Shown one piece after another: positions 6,887 to 16,057 of a DNA stretch of 64,000 bases (the stretch's first letter is position 1; each line of letters starts with the position of its first letter). The stretch covers positions 992,001 through 1,056,000 of the forward strand of contig NZ_FNNJ01000001.1 of NCBI RefSeq assembly GCF_900106565.1, written 5' to 3'. Made by a program: the position numbers and the translations under genes. The notes under the pieces are model-generated. The model searched no databases and was not told the DNA's origin. It worked only from the letters and a program-made list of their open reading frames with translations. This stretch comes from Lutibacter oricola (GTDB lineage: Bacteria; Bacteroidota; Bacteroidia; Flavobacteriales; Flavobacteriaceae).

Positions 6887-9800
6887 ATGATTAATAAAAT
6901 CATTGATTTTTCAATCAATAACAAATTTATAATTGGTTTGCTTACGCTTACCATTATTGGAGCAGGTATATGGAGTATGACCCAAGTACCCATCGATGCT
7001 GTTCCAGATATTACCAATAACCAAGTACAGGTTATTACACAAGCCCCAAATTTAGGTACAGAAGATATTGAACAAATTGTAACCTACCCAATTGAAGTCG
7101 CAATGAGCAACCTTCCAAATGTACAGGAAATTAGATCTATTTCTCGTTTTGGTTTATCGGTTGTTACTATTGTGTTCGACGATGATATGGGAACATATTT
7201 ACCTCGACAATTAGTAGCAGAAAAACTAAACGAAGTTAAAGAACAAATTCCTGCAGGTTTTGGTGAACCATCAATGGGACCTATTTCAACTGGATTAGGA
7301 GAGATTTACCAGTATACATTAAAAGTAGCACCAGAGTTTAAAGACAAATATAGTATTGCAGACCTACGTTCTATGCAAGATTGGATTGTACAGCGACAAA
7401 TGGCTATGGTAGAAGGTGTGGTTGAAGTAAATGCCATTGGTGGTAAAATTAAACAATACGAAGTAGCTGTTGATCCAAACGATTTAAAAGCTATTGGTTT
7501 AACTATTACAGATGTATTTAATGCACTTGAAGCTAACAATCAAAATACAGGTGGTGCTTACATTGAAAAAAACCATCAAGCAAATTTTATTCGTGGAGAA
7601 GGCTTGGTGCGTAGTTTAGAAGACATTAAAAAAATAACAGTCAAAAACGTTAATAATATTCCAGTAACTATTGGTGATATTGCGACAGTTCAATTTGGTG
7701 CTGCAATTCGCTATGGTGCATTAACACAAGATGGAGAAGGTGAAGTTGTTGGTGGTTTAGTAATGATGCTTAAAGGCGCTAATTCCAATAATGTTATCAA
7801 CAATGTAAAAGAACGAATGGCTCAAATAGAAAAGTCATTACCTGAAGGAATCATCATTCAGCCATTATTAGATCGAAGTAAATTAATTGGCGAAACAACA
7901 TCTACAGTGTCAAACAACCTTGTTGAAGGAGCTTTAATTGTAATATTTGTACTTATTTTCTTATTAGGTAATTGGCGAGGTGGTTTAATAGTAGCCTCAA
8001 CAATTCCATTATCATTATTATTTGCATTTATATTGATGAATGTATTTGATGTTTGGGCAAATTTAATGAGTTTGGGAGCTATTGATTTCGGGATTATTGT
8101 AGATGGTGCTGTAATTATTGTGGAGAGTACAGTTTTCTTAATTACATCCCAATTATTAAAAAAGAAGAGTCTTACAGCAAAAGAACGTGACAAAGTAGCT
8201 TCTAATGCTTCTAAAAAGATGATGAATGCTGCATTTTTTGGTCAGCTCATTATTCTTATTGTTTTTCTTCCAATTTTGGCTTTACAAGGTATTGAGGGAA
8301 AAATGTTCAAACCAATGGCTATGACTTTCATTTTCGCTATGATTGGAGCGATGGTGCTTTGTCTTACCTATGTGCCAATGATGTCTGCACTAGTGTTAAG
8401 AGCTCCGAAAAACAATAAAAAATCTTATGGAGATAAATTTGTACAATGGGTAGAAGACAAATACCAACCTTTATTGGAAAGAGCATTACAAAAAGGAAAG
8501 TGGATTATAGGTAGTGCAGTTGTGCTATTCGCAATTGCAGTTTTTATATTTACAAAAATGGGTGGTGAGTTCATTCCGCAGCTTGATGAAGGTGATATTG
8601 CATTTCACGCCATATTAAAACCAGGAAGTTCACTTACAGAAACCATTGAAACAACTACAAAAATAGAGCAAATTGTAAAAGCTAAATTTCCGGAAGTTGA
8701 AAAAATAGTCAGTCGTATTGGTGTAGCTGAAATTCCAACAGACCCAATGCCAATGGATTTAGCAGATGTTTTTGTAATTCTAAAGCCTAAAAGTGAGTGG
8801 ACCACAACAACTTCAAAAGATGAATTGATAGAGATGATGAAAGAAGCTGTTGAAATAGTTCCAGGTGTTAATTATGAGTTTACCCAGCCTATTGAAATGC
8901 GTTTTAATGAATTACTTGAAGGTGTGCGAGAAGATATTGCCATAAAACTCTATGGTGAAGATATTGACATTCTATCTCAAAAAGCAGAAGAAATATCTAA
9001 AATTATTGCAGGTACTGAAGGTATTGGAGATATGAAAGCGGAAGCCACAACAGGTTTACCACAAATGACTATTAATTACAATAGAAATAAATTAGCACAA
9101 TACGGACTTCATATAAATACCTTAAATCAAACAGTACAATCAGCATTTGCAGGTGGTGTAGCAGGTGTTATTTTTGAAGGTGAAAAACGTTTTGATTTAG
9201 TAGTTCGTTTAAATTCTCAAAACCGAAAAGATATTTCAGATGTCCAAAACTTGTACATCAACCTACCTTCGGGAACTCAAATTCCACTGCGTGAAATAGC
9301 TGATGTAAGTTATAAAGCAGGACCAATGCAAATTAGTAGAGATAACACAAACAGAAGAACTTATGTGGGTGTAAATGTGAGAGGTCGCGATGTAAAATCA
9401 TTAGTAAATGAAATAAAATCAAAATTAGATGCACAATTAGAATTACCATCTGGTTATTTCATTCGTTATGGTGGTGCTTTTGAGAATTTGGAACGTGCAA
9501 GTAACCGATTACAAACGGTTGTACCTATTGCACTATTACTAATATTTGTGTTAATTTATTTTGCATTGAAATCATTGCCACAAACTTTAATGATTTACAT
9601 AGCTATTCCTATGGCAACCATTGGTGGTGTAGTAGCTTTATGGTTACGTGATATGCCATTTAGTATTTCAGCAGGTGTTGGTTTCATAGTACTATTTGGG
9701 GTTGCAGTTTTAAATGGATTGGTAATGGTTAGTGGTTTGAATGAATTAAAAGAAGAGGGTGTTACCAATCTTAAAGATAGAATTATTGAAGGTACAAAAC

Positions 9801-11221
9801 GAAGAATCAGACCAATTATGCTAACAGCTTTTACAGATGTATTAGGCTTTTTACCTATGGCGATTTCGGCATCTGCCGGAGCAGAAGTTCAACGCCCACT
9901 AGCAACTGTTGTTATTGGTGGTTTATTAACTTCTACATTACTAACCTTATTCGTTTTACCAATTTTATACCATTGGGTAGAAAACAAATCGTTTAAATTT
10001 ATTCCGAATAAAAAGTTGGTTACAGCAACAGCAGTTTTGCTTTTAATGTTTGGTTTTTCTGAACAAAGTAAAGCACAACAGATAAACAATACACTTCCTG
10101 AAATAACCTTAATGGATGCGGTAAAACTATCTAAAAGGAATTACCCATTGTTAAAGCAAAAACAGTTAGAAATCACAAAACAGGAACAATTAAAAGCTAC
10201 TGCTTATGATTTAGGTACAACTGAAGTCTTTACAGGTGGTGAAGAAATTAATGGAGATGAAGGAGTCTACACAACCATTGGAATAGGCCAATCCGATATA
10301 AATATTTTTGGTGTTGGTTCAAAGAGGAAGTTACAAAAACAACGAGTACAATTAGCACAAAAAGCTTATCAACTTTCTGTATTAGAATTAGAATTAGAAG
10401 TTAAAAAGGCCTGGTCAAAATGTTATCAAATGAAGAGAAACTATAATCTTTATATGGAATTGGATTCCATTTATTCCAATTTCGAACAAGCTGTTGCGTT
10501 AAATTATGAAGTAGAAGCGATTTCAAGATTAGAATATTCAGCAGCTAAAAACCAAGCTTTTCAAATTCAAAATAAAAAAATGCAAGCATATAGTGATTAT
10601 CTAATCGCTCTACAGCAATTAAATTTATGGTTGGTTTCAGATGAAATTTTTACTGTTTCTGATGAATTTGATTCTGCAATAGATTTAAACATTGAAAAGT
10701 TCAATATTGAAAACCATCCGTTGTACAGTATGTCGCAGAACATTGTAGATGAAGCAGCAGCCAATTATAAAGTTGCAAAAGCTAATAATTTACCAAAATT
10801 CAATCTTCAAGGTGGTTTACAAAAAGTAGAAGGAATTTCTGGGTTTTACAGTTATCAAGCAGGTATTTCCATTCCGTTTTTGTCTGGTACTAACAAAGCA
10901 CAAATTAGAAGTACCAAAATTGATAAAGAGATAGCCGAAGCCAATGTCCTATTCAAAAAGCAAGAAGTACAATCAAAATTTGTTCAGGCTAAAGAAAATT
11001 ATATCAAATGGAAAAACTCTTGGGAATTTTACAAAAACCAGGTATTGCCATTAACAAAGGAACAAAAAACAGGTGCTTTACTGGCGTACAAAGAAGGCGA
11101 AATAGAATACACTAGCTTCACACAATTAATAAAAGAAGCCATTCAATCCGAGCTAGATGCACAAACAGCTTTAATAAACTATTTAGAAAGCACATTTCAA
11201 CTACAATATTTTAATCAATAA
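6887..11221 (+). CDS. czcA: CzcA-type heavy-metal RND pump fused to a TolC-like outer-membrane factor
   Basis: A 1444-residue protein. Residues 1 to ~1040 form a complete HME-RND proton/metal antiporter with 12 membrane segments. The TM4 motif is DFGIIVDGAVIIVE (D400, D406, E413), the signature of divalent-cation (Zn/Co/Cd) pumps. From ~1041 a lysine-flanked hydrophobic stretch ending SKAQ, like a signal peptide, precedes a ~380-residue TolC/CzcC-like domain with two helical repeats. Inner- and outer-membrane parts on one chain imply either processing at the buried signal or a fused assembly. Such fusions are frequent in Bacteroidota. The adaptor gene follows after 4 bp. Confidence 0.93.
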   Translation: MINKIIDFSINNKFIIGLLTLTIIGAGIWSMTQVPIDAVPDITNNQVQVITQAPNLGTEDIEQIVTYPIEVAMSNLPNVQEIRSISRFGLSVVTIVFDDDMGTYLPRQLVAEKLNEVKEQIPAGFGEPSMGPISTGLGEIYQYTLKVAPEFKDKYSIADLRSMQDWIVQRQMAMVEGVVEVNAIGGKIKQYEVAVDPNDLKAIGLTITDVFNALEANNQNTGGAYIEKNHQANFIRGEGLVRSLEDIKKITVKNVNNIPVTIGDIATVQFGAAIRYGALTQDGEGEVVGGLVMMLKGANSNNVINNVKERMAQIEKSLPEGIIIQPLLDRSKLIGETTSTVSNNLVEGALIVIFVLIFLLGNWRGGLIVASTIPLSLLFAFILMNVFDVWANLMSLGAIDFGIIVDGAVIIVESTVFLITSQLLKKKSLTAKERDKVASNASKKMMNAAFFGQLIILIVFLPILALQGIEGKMFKPMAMTFIFAMIGAMVLCLTYVPMMSALVLRAPKNNKKSYGDKFVQWVEDKYQPLLERALQKGKWIIGSAVVLFAIAVFIFTKMGGEFIPQLDEGDIAFHAILKPGSSLTETIETTTKIEQIVKAKFPEVEKIVSRIGVAEIPTDPMPMDLADVFVILKPKSEWTTTTSKDELIEMMKEAVEIVPGVNYEFTQPIEMRFNELLEGVREDIAIKLYGEDIDILSQKAEEISKIIAGTEGIGDMKAEATTGLPQMTINYNRNKLAQYGLHINTLNQTVQSAFAGGVAGVIFEGEKRFDLVVRLNSQNRKDISDVQNLYINLPSGTQIPLREIADVSYKAGPMQISRDNTNRRTYVGVNVRGRDVKSLVNEIKSKLDAQLELPSGYFIRYGGAFENLERASNRLQTVVPIALLLIFVLIYFALKSLPQTLMIYIAIPMATIGGVVALWLRDMPFSISAGVGFIVLFGVAVLNGLVMVSGLNELKEEGVTNLKDRIIEGTKRRIRPIMLTAFTDVLGFLPMAISASAGAEVQRPLATVVIGGLLTSTLLTLFVLPILYHWVENKSFKFIPNKKLVTATAVLLLMFGFSEQSKAQQINNTLPEITLMDAVKLSKRNYPLLKQKQLEITKQEQLKATAYDLGTTEVFTGGEEINGDEGVYTTIGIGQSDINIFGVGSKRKLQKQRVQLAQKAYQLSVLELELEVKKAWSKCYQMKRNYNLYMELDSIYSNFEQAVALNYEVEAISRLEYSAAKNQAFQIQNKKMQAYSDYLIALQQLNLWLVSDEIFTVSDEFDSAIDLNIEKFNIENHPLYSMSQNIVDEAAANYKVAKANNLPKFNLQGGLQKVEGISGFYSYQAGISIPFLSGTNKAQIRSTKIDKEIAEANVLFKKQEVQSKFVQAKENYIKWKNSWEFYKNQVLPLTKEQKTGALLAYKEGEIEYTSFTQLIKEAIQSELDAQTALINYLESTFQLQYFNQ

Positions 11222-11225
11222 GAAA

Positions 11226-12425
11226 ATGAAAAATAAATTATATAAAATCCTAACTGTTATAGTGTTATCCATTACTGTTTTTGCTTGCGGAAACAAAGAA
11301 AGTCATAGTGACAATGATGGTCATTCACATAGTGAAAAACCAAAAAATGAAGAAGAACACGGTGAGAACGAAGAAGTAATGCTTTCGCAGCAGCAGTATA
11401 ATGCATTAAAAATGAAGATTGACACACTTTCATTACGAAATATGAGTGGAAATGTAGAGGCTAATGGTACATTAGAAGTACCCCCACAAAACGAAGCAGC
11501 AATAACTTCAGTTATTGGTGCAAATGTAGTATCTATAAAAGTAATTGAAGGTAATAAAGTTAATAAAGGCCAAGTTATGGCTTATCTATCACACCCTAAT
11601 ATTATAAAACTGCAGACTGATTATTTGAATGCTTTTAGCAATAGTAATTTTTTAAAGAAAAACTATGAGCGTCAACAAAAATTATATGATGCAGGTGTTG
11701 GTTCTGGTGCAAATTTTCAAAAAGCAGAAGCCGAGTATGAAGCATCAAAAGCTATGGTAAATGGATTGGAAGCTCAATTAAGAATATTAAATATCAATAC
11801 AATATCGGTAAGAAATGGTACAATTGCACAAAGTATATCATTACGTAGTCCTATAGAAGGGTTTGTACAAAAGGTTGAGGTGAAAATTGGGCAATATGTA
11901 GAGCCGCAAACAGAATTATTCGAAATTGTTAATACGCTTCACGTCCACGCAGATTTGATGGTGTTTGAAAAAGATGCCTATAAAGTAAAAAAAGGTCAAA
12001 AAGTGACATTTACAGTGCAGTCTATACCAAATACAGAACTTACAGCTGAAATCTTTTCAATAAGTAAAACATTTGAAGACAACCCAAAAGCTGTACACGT
12101 TCACGCTGAAATTGAAAATAAAAGAGATAACTTAATTCCTGGTATGTACATTCAAGGTAAAATTCAGGTAAATAAAACTAAAACAAAAGCATTACCTGAA
12201 AGTGCAATTATAAAAGATGGAGATAGGTTTTATGCATTTTCAGTAGAAAAAGAAAATGACGACTGGAGTTTTAAGCCTGTTGAAGTGCTTTTAGGTGCAA
12301 AAGATGGCAATTGGATTGCAGTTCAATTTACTGAAGAATTAGATAAAACCACAAAATTTGCTTATAATAATGCTTATTACCTGATTGCTGAAATGAAAAA
12401 AGGCGAAGCAGAACACGAACATTAA
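11226..12425 (+). CDS. czcB: RND periplasmic adaptor, CzcB-like lipoprotein
   Basis: A 399-residue membrane-fusion protein that bridges pump and outer-membrane factor. The N-terminus has a lipoprotein signal with lipobox VFACG. It is followed by a His/Glu-rich stretch (HSDNDGHSHSEKP, then EEEHGENEE) likely to bind metal. The lipoyl-like, hairpin and beta-barrel domains follow from ~55 to 370. It starts 4 bp after the pump gene and ends 3 bp before the Fur-type gene, so these are co-transcribed. The histidine stretch and pump motif together favour Zn/Co/Cd. Confidence 0.92.
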   Translation: MKNKLYKILTVIVLSITVFACGNKESHSDNDGHSHSEKPKNEEEHGENEEVMLSQQQYNALKMKIDTLSLRNMSGNVEANGTLEVPPQNEAAITSVIGANVVSIKVIEGNKVNKGQVMAYLSHPNIIKLQTDYLNAFSNSNFLKKNYERQQKLYDAGVGSGANFQKAEAEYEASKAMVNGLEAQLRILNINTISVRNGTIAQSISLRSPIEGFVQKVEVKIGQYVEPQTELFEIVNTLHVHADLMVFEKDAYKVKKGQKVTFTVQSIPNTELTAEIFSISKTFEDNPKAVHVHAEIENKRDNLIPGMYIQGKIQVNKTKTKALPESAIIKDGDRFYAFSVEKENDDWSFKPVEVLLGAKDGNWIAVQFTEELDKTTKFAYNNAYYLIAEMKKGEAEHEH

Positions 12426-12428
12426 ATA

Positions 12429-12845
12429 ATGAAAACAATAGAGGAATTATTAGAATCTAAAAATATACGTGTTACAGCAATGCGATTACTTATCTATAAG
12501 TTTCTTGTAGAAAAGGATGTTGCTGTAACATTAAGTGATATCGAAAATGCTTTTGAAAAGTCAGATAGAACTACATTATACAGAACTATTAAAACATTTG
12601 AAGAAAAAGGAATCGTACATCAAATAGATGATGGTACAGGTATTACAAAGTATGCATTATGTGAAAAAGGATGTAATTGTGAAATTGAAAATGATTTACA
12701 CTTACATTTCCATTGTAACAATTGCAATGAAACAGTATGCCTTACAGCTCATAAAATTCCTCAAATTAAAGTGCCTGATGGTTTTGTTGCAGAAAATGTA
12801 AACTTGGTGGTAAAAGGGATTTGTGATAAATGTAGCGGTCATTAA
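12429..12845 (+). CDS. Fur-family metal-responsive repressor
   Basis: A 138-residue protein of the Fur/Zur/PerR family: an N-terminal winged helix (ITAMRLLIYKFL-like helix, RTTLYRTIKTFEEKGIV recognition segment) and a C-terminal dimer domain with a metal site (HLHFHCNNC, then CDKC). The two CxxC pairs would hold structural zinc. It is encoded within the Czc operon. A perfect 7-1-7 palindrome lies before the operon and a partial one directly after this gene, which fits autoregulation. Whether it senses Zn, Cd or another metal cannot be read from the sequence; context favours a divalent metal. Confidence 0.9.
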   Translation: MKTIEELLESKNIRVTAMRLLIYKFLVEKDVAVTLSDIENAFEKSDRTTLYRTIKTFEEKGIVHQIDDGTGITKYALCEKGCNCEIENDLHLHFHCNNCNETVCLTAHKIPQIKVPDGFVAENVNLVVKGICDKCSGH

Positions 12846-12860
12846 TGCACTTCCATTGCA
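12846..12860. promoter_or_regulatory. Second, degenerate Fur-type operator
   Basis: TGCACTT-C-CATTGCA shares its right half exactly with the palindrome at 6412-6426. It starts one base after the Fur-family gene and precedes the next two genes. A further inverted repeat GCATATT/AATATGC follows at 12873-12893. Confidence 0.5.
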
Positions 12861-12902
12861 TTTGTTTTTTCAGCATATTTGCTTTGAATATGCAATTATA
12901 AT

Positions 12903-13490
12903 TTGATGATTTTATTTATTTACTTACTAATATATTTTCTGCTAGTTTTTGTAATAAGGTCAGTTTCACTCTTTATAAAAACTAGAGTAAACCCTTTAAC
13001 TTTTAACAAAACAGATGATGCACACGGTTATAATGGTAAAGTATTTACTTTGATCTCTTTTTTAGAGCTAATTATTGTAAGTATTTATGCTTTTAAATTT
13101 GATTGGTACAAATATTTACTCCCTTTTTGGTATTTAGAAAGTGTTACTTTATTAAAAACAGGCTGGGGACTCTTAATTCTTTCGCTAATTGTAGTATGGA
13201 TTGCTCAATCTAATATGGCCAATTCTTGGAGAATTGGAATAGATGAAAAAAACAAGACATCGTTAGTTACCAAAGGATTGTTTTCGATTTCAAGAAACCC
13301 CATTTTCCTTGGGATTATGATTGCAAATATTGGATTGTTTTTAGTGATTCCAAACGCTTTTACATTAGTAATAATCGCATTATCAACAACAAGTATAAAT
13401 ACCCAAATTAGATTAGAAGAAGCATTCTTAAAACAAGAATTTGGAAATGATTATTTAGAGTATGCAAAAAAAGTAAGACGTTGGATATAA
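12903..13490 (+). CDS. Isoprenylcysteine carboxyl methyltransferase family membrane protein
   Basis: A 195-residue protein with about five membrane segments. The C-terminal part has the ICMT/phospholipid methyltransferase signature: a KGLFSISRNPIFLGIM block, then RLEEAFLKQEFGNDYLEYAKKVRRW. The family binds S-adenosylmethionine and methylates lipid or isoprenoid substrates, but bacterial members near metal pumps have no assigned substrate. It lies 57 bp after the Fur-type gene, behind the second operator, and 29 bp before the Zn/Cd ATPase, so it is probably controlled with the ATPase. Confidence 0.85.
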   Translation: MMILFIYLLIYFLLVFVIRSVSLFIKTRVNPLTFNKTDDAHGYNGKVFTLISFLELIIVSIYAFKFDWYKYLLPFWYLESVTLLKTGWGLLILSLIVVWIAQSNMANSWRIGIDEKNKTSLVTKGLFSISRNPIFLGIMIANIGLFLVIPNAFTLVIIALSTTSINTQIRLEEAFLKQEFGNDYLEYAKKVRRWI

Positions 13491-13519
13491 ATATTTAATT
13501 TGAAGAATTTAGAATAATA

Positions 13520-15475
13520 ATGAAAAAAAAGAAAGTCAATTTAAGAGATTTAAAGCCAAAATCTACAAAGCAGCATAGTCACAATGATGGTCATAACCAC
13601 GGCATTGTAAATAGTGCTACTTTCAAAATTTATTTCCCTGCAATCGTAAGCTTTTTAATGCTTATGATCGGAATAGCTTTAGATTATTTTAATGTAGCTT
13701 TTTTCAAAGATTGGTTACGTATAAATTGGTATGGAATTGCATACTTGCCTGTTGGATTTCCCGTGGTTAAAGAAGGTTGGAAAAGCATTAAAAAAGGAGA
13801 TGTATTTACAGAGTTCTTTTTAATGTCTATTGCTACAATTGGAGCATTTGTTATTGGTGAATATCCTGAAGGAGTAGCAGTAATGCTATTTTATGCAGTT
13901 GGAGAATTATTCCAAGGAGCTGCTGTTAAAAGAGCCAAAGGAAATATCAAAGCATTATTAGATGTCAGACCAAAAGAAGCTAACGTTTTTCGGAATGGTG
14001 ATTATACAAGTGTTTCACCAGAAGACGTAAATATTGGCGAAAAAATTCAAATTCGTGTTGGCGAAAAAATTCCTTTAGATGGTATTTTACTATCAGTAAA
14101 GGCCTCATTAAATACCGCAGCTTTAACAGGTGAAAGTAAACCAGATACGATTACAAAAAACGCAAAAGTATATGCAGGTAGTATCAATTTAGAAAGTGTG
14201 ATAGAAGTTGAGGTAACAAACAAGTTTGAAGATAGTTCAATTGCCAGAATATTAGATTTAGTTCAAAATGCTACAGCACGTAAATCGAAAACAGAATTGT
14301 TCATTAGACAATTTGCACGTATCTATACACCAATTGTAGTGTATTTAGCAATTGCTGTTACATTTCTACCTTATTTTTTTGTAGAGGAATATATTTTTAG
14401 AGATTGGTTATACAGAGCATTAATTTTCTTGGTAATTTCTTGCCCTTGTGCTTTGGTAATATCTATCCCATTGGGTTATTTCGGAGGTTTAGGTGCAGCT
14501 TCAAAAAATGGAATATTATTTAAAGGTGCTTCATTTTTAGATGCTATGACCAAAATAAATACATTGGTAATGGATAAAACAGGAACTGTTACCAAAGGTG
14601 TTTTCAAAATTAAGGAAATAAAGACTGTTGGCTGGGAAGAATCTGAATTTATGAAATTCCTAATGGCTATGGAAGGACAATCCACACACCCTATTGCAAA
14701 AGCCATAATGAAGTATAAAGAAGTTGGAAAAGATTTTAAAGCAGTAGAAGTATCTGAAGTTGCAGGAAAAGGATTAAAAGGCATTGTGAATGGTAAAATA
14801 GTTTTAGTTGGAAATAAAGCCTTAATGCATACAAATAACATTGATGTTCCAACTGAAACTGAAGCTATTGTAGAATCCATTGTTTTGGCAGCTATCGATA
14901 ATAAATTCGCAGGTTATGTTGTAATTGCAGATGAATTAAAAGAAGATGCTAAAGAAACAATTACAGCATTGCATAAAGTAGGTATTAAAAATATAATGAT
15001 ACTTTCAGGTGATAAAGATTCTATTACCCAACAAATAGCAAATGAATTAAATATTGAAAAGGCCAGAGGTGGTTTATTGCCAGAAGATAAATTAAATGAA
15101 GTTGAAACTTTAAAGAGAAATCCTGAAAATAAAATAGCTTTTATTGGTGATGGTATTAACGATGCACCAGTTTTAGCAGCAAGTGATGTAGGTATTGCTA
15201 TGGGTGGTTTGGGAAGTGATGTTGCTATTGAAACAGCAGATGTTATTATTCAAACCGACCAACCTTCAAAAGTGGTAAAAGCCATTAAAATAAGTCGTTC
15301 TACTCGTAAAATTGTATGGCAGAATATCATATTAGCTTTTGGTGTTAAAGCTATTGTTTTAATTCTAGGAACAGGTGGTTTAGCAACAATGTGGGAAGCT
15401 GTATTTGCAGATGTAGGTGTAGCTTTATTAGCTATTTTAAATGCGGTTAGATTGCAACGAATGAAATGGAGTTAA
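13520..15475 (+). CDS. zntA: Zn/Cd/Pb-exporting P1B-type ATPase
   Basis: A 651-residue heavy-metal P-type ATPase that exports cytosolic metal using ATP. The N-terminus has no HMA domain but a short His cluster (HSHNDGHNHG, ~19-28). Key motifs are the SCPCAL translocation motif (C308-P309-C310), phosphorylation motif DKTGT at D352, and GDGIND near residue 544. A Lys in the penultimate helix (GVKAIVL) and Asp in the last (FADVGV) are the P1B-2 signature for Zn, Cd and Pb. It complements the RND system by moving metal from cytosol to periplasm. It is last in this module. Confidence 0.92.
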   Translation: MKKKKVNLRDLKPKSTKQHSHNDGHNHGIVNSATFKIYFPAIVSFLMLMIGIALDYFNVAFFKDWLRINWYGIAYLPVGFPVVKEGWKSIKKGDVFTEFFLMSIATIGAFVIGEYPEGVAVMLFYAVGELFQGAAVKRAKGNIKALLDVRPKEANVFRNGDYTSVSPEDVNIGEKIQIRVGEKIPLDGILLSVKASLNTAALTGESKPDTITKNAKVYAGSINLESVIEVEVTNKFEDSSIARILDLVQNATARKSKTELFIRQFARIYTPIVVYLAIAVTFLPYFFVEEYIFRDWLYRALIFLVISCPCALVISIPLGYFGGLGAASKNGILFKGASFLDAMTKINTLVMDKTGTVTKGVFKIKEIKTVGWEESEFMKFLMAMEGQSTHPIAKAIMKYKEVGKDFKAVEVSEVAGKGLKGIVNGKIVLVGNKALMHTNNIDVPTETEAIVESIVLAAIDNKFAGYVVIADELKEDAKETITALHKVGIKNIMILSGDKDSITQQIANELNIEKARGGLLPEDKLNEVETLKRNPENKIAFIGDGINDAPVLAASDVGIAMGGLGSDVAIETADVIIQTDQPSKVVKAIKISRSTRKIVWQNIILAFGVKAIVLILGTGGLATMWEAVFADVGVALLAILNAVRLQRMKWS

Positions 15476-15519
15476 GCGTTAAACTCCTGTTAAATTTATT
15501 TAGAATCATTATAATTTGT

Positions 15520-15527
15520 TACCTTTG
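15520..15527 (+). promoter_or_regulatory. Promoter -7 box of the copper/silver module
   Basis: TACCTTTG fits TAnnTTTG and ends 8 bp before the ATG at 15536, giving a near-leaderless message. The Fur-type palindrome is absent here, so the second module is probably under different control. Confidence 0.55.
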
Positions 15528-15535
15528 TTACCAAT

Positions 15536-15952
15536 ATGAAACAAATTTTCCATAAAATAATGTCAATATTAATGGCTTTTGTAGTGTTATGCTCTACAAT
15601 GTCATTTACTATTAATACGCATTATTGTGGAGATAAATTGGTTGATTCAGCTATATTTTCAAAAGCAGAAACTTGCGGAATGGAAATGGAATTAGCAACT
15701 TCAACTAATGAATGTTCTGTATCAAAGAAAAATTGTTGTAGTGATGAATTTGAAAAAATTGAGGGTCAAAATGAATTACAATCTTCAATAGATACTATTT
15801 CTTTTGAGCAACAAGTATTCATTACTTCATTTATTTATACGTACGTAAATCTTTTCGAAAGTATAGATAGCGAGGTATCTTTATATGATGAAGATCAATC
15901 CCCTCTCGTCTGCAGGAAAATCTACAAACTAGACGAAACATATTTAATCTGA
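15536..15952 (+). CDS. HYC_CC_PP-family small secreted protein
   Basis: A 138-residue protein with an N-terminal signal (SILMAFVVLCSTMSF) and the family motifs HYC (in NTHYCGD) and CC (in KKNCCSDE). The expected terminal PP motif is degenerate, reading DQSPLVCRK. The name comes from these motifs and the family is of unknown function; it is usually encoded beside metal efflux systems in Bacteroidota. Conserved Cys, His and Met residues suggest copper binding in the periplasm. It is first in the copper module, 105 bp before cusA. Confidence 0.8.
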   Translation: MKQIFHKIMSILMAFVVLCSTMSFTINTHYCGDKLVDSAIFSKAETCGMEMELATSTNECSVSKKNCCSDEFEKIEGQNELQSSIDTISFEQQVFITSFIYTYVNLFESIDSEVSLYDEDQSPLVCRKIYKLDETYLI

Positions 15953-16057
15953 TTTTAAAACAATTGACTGTTTTATCCTATGGCTGTAAAGTTATAAGGA
16001 TAATTTGTTGTATTCGGTGTTTTTAACACCATTGTCTAATTGTTTAAAATCAAACTT

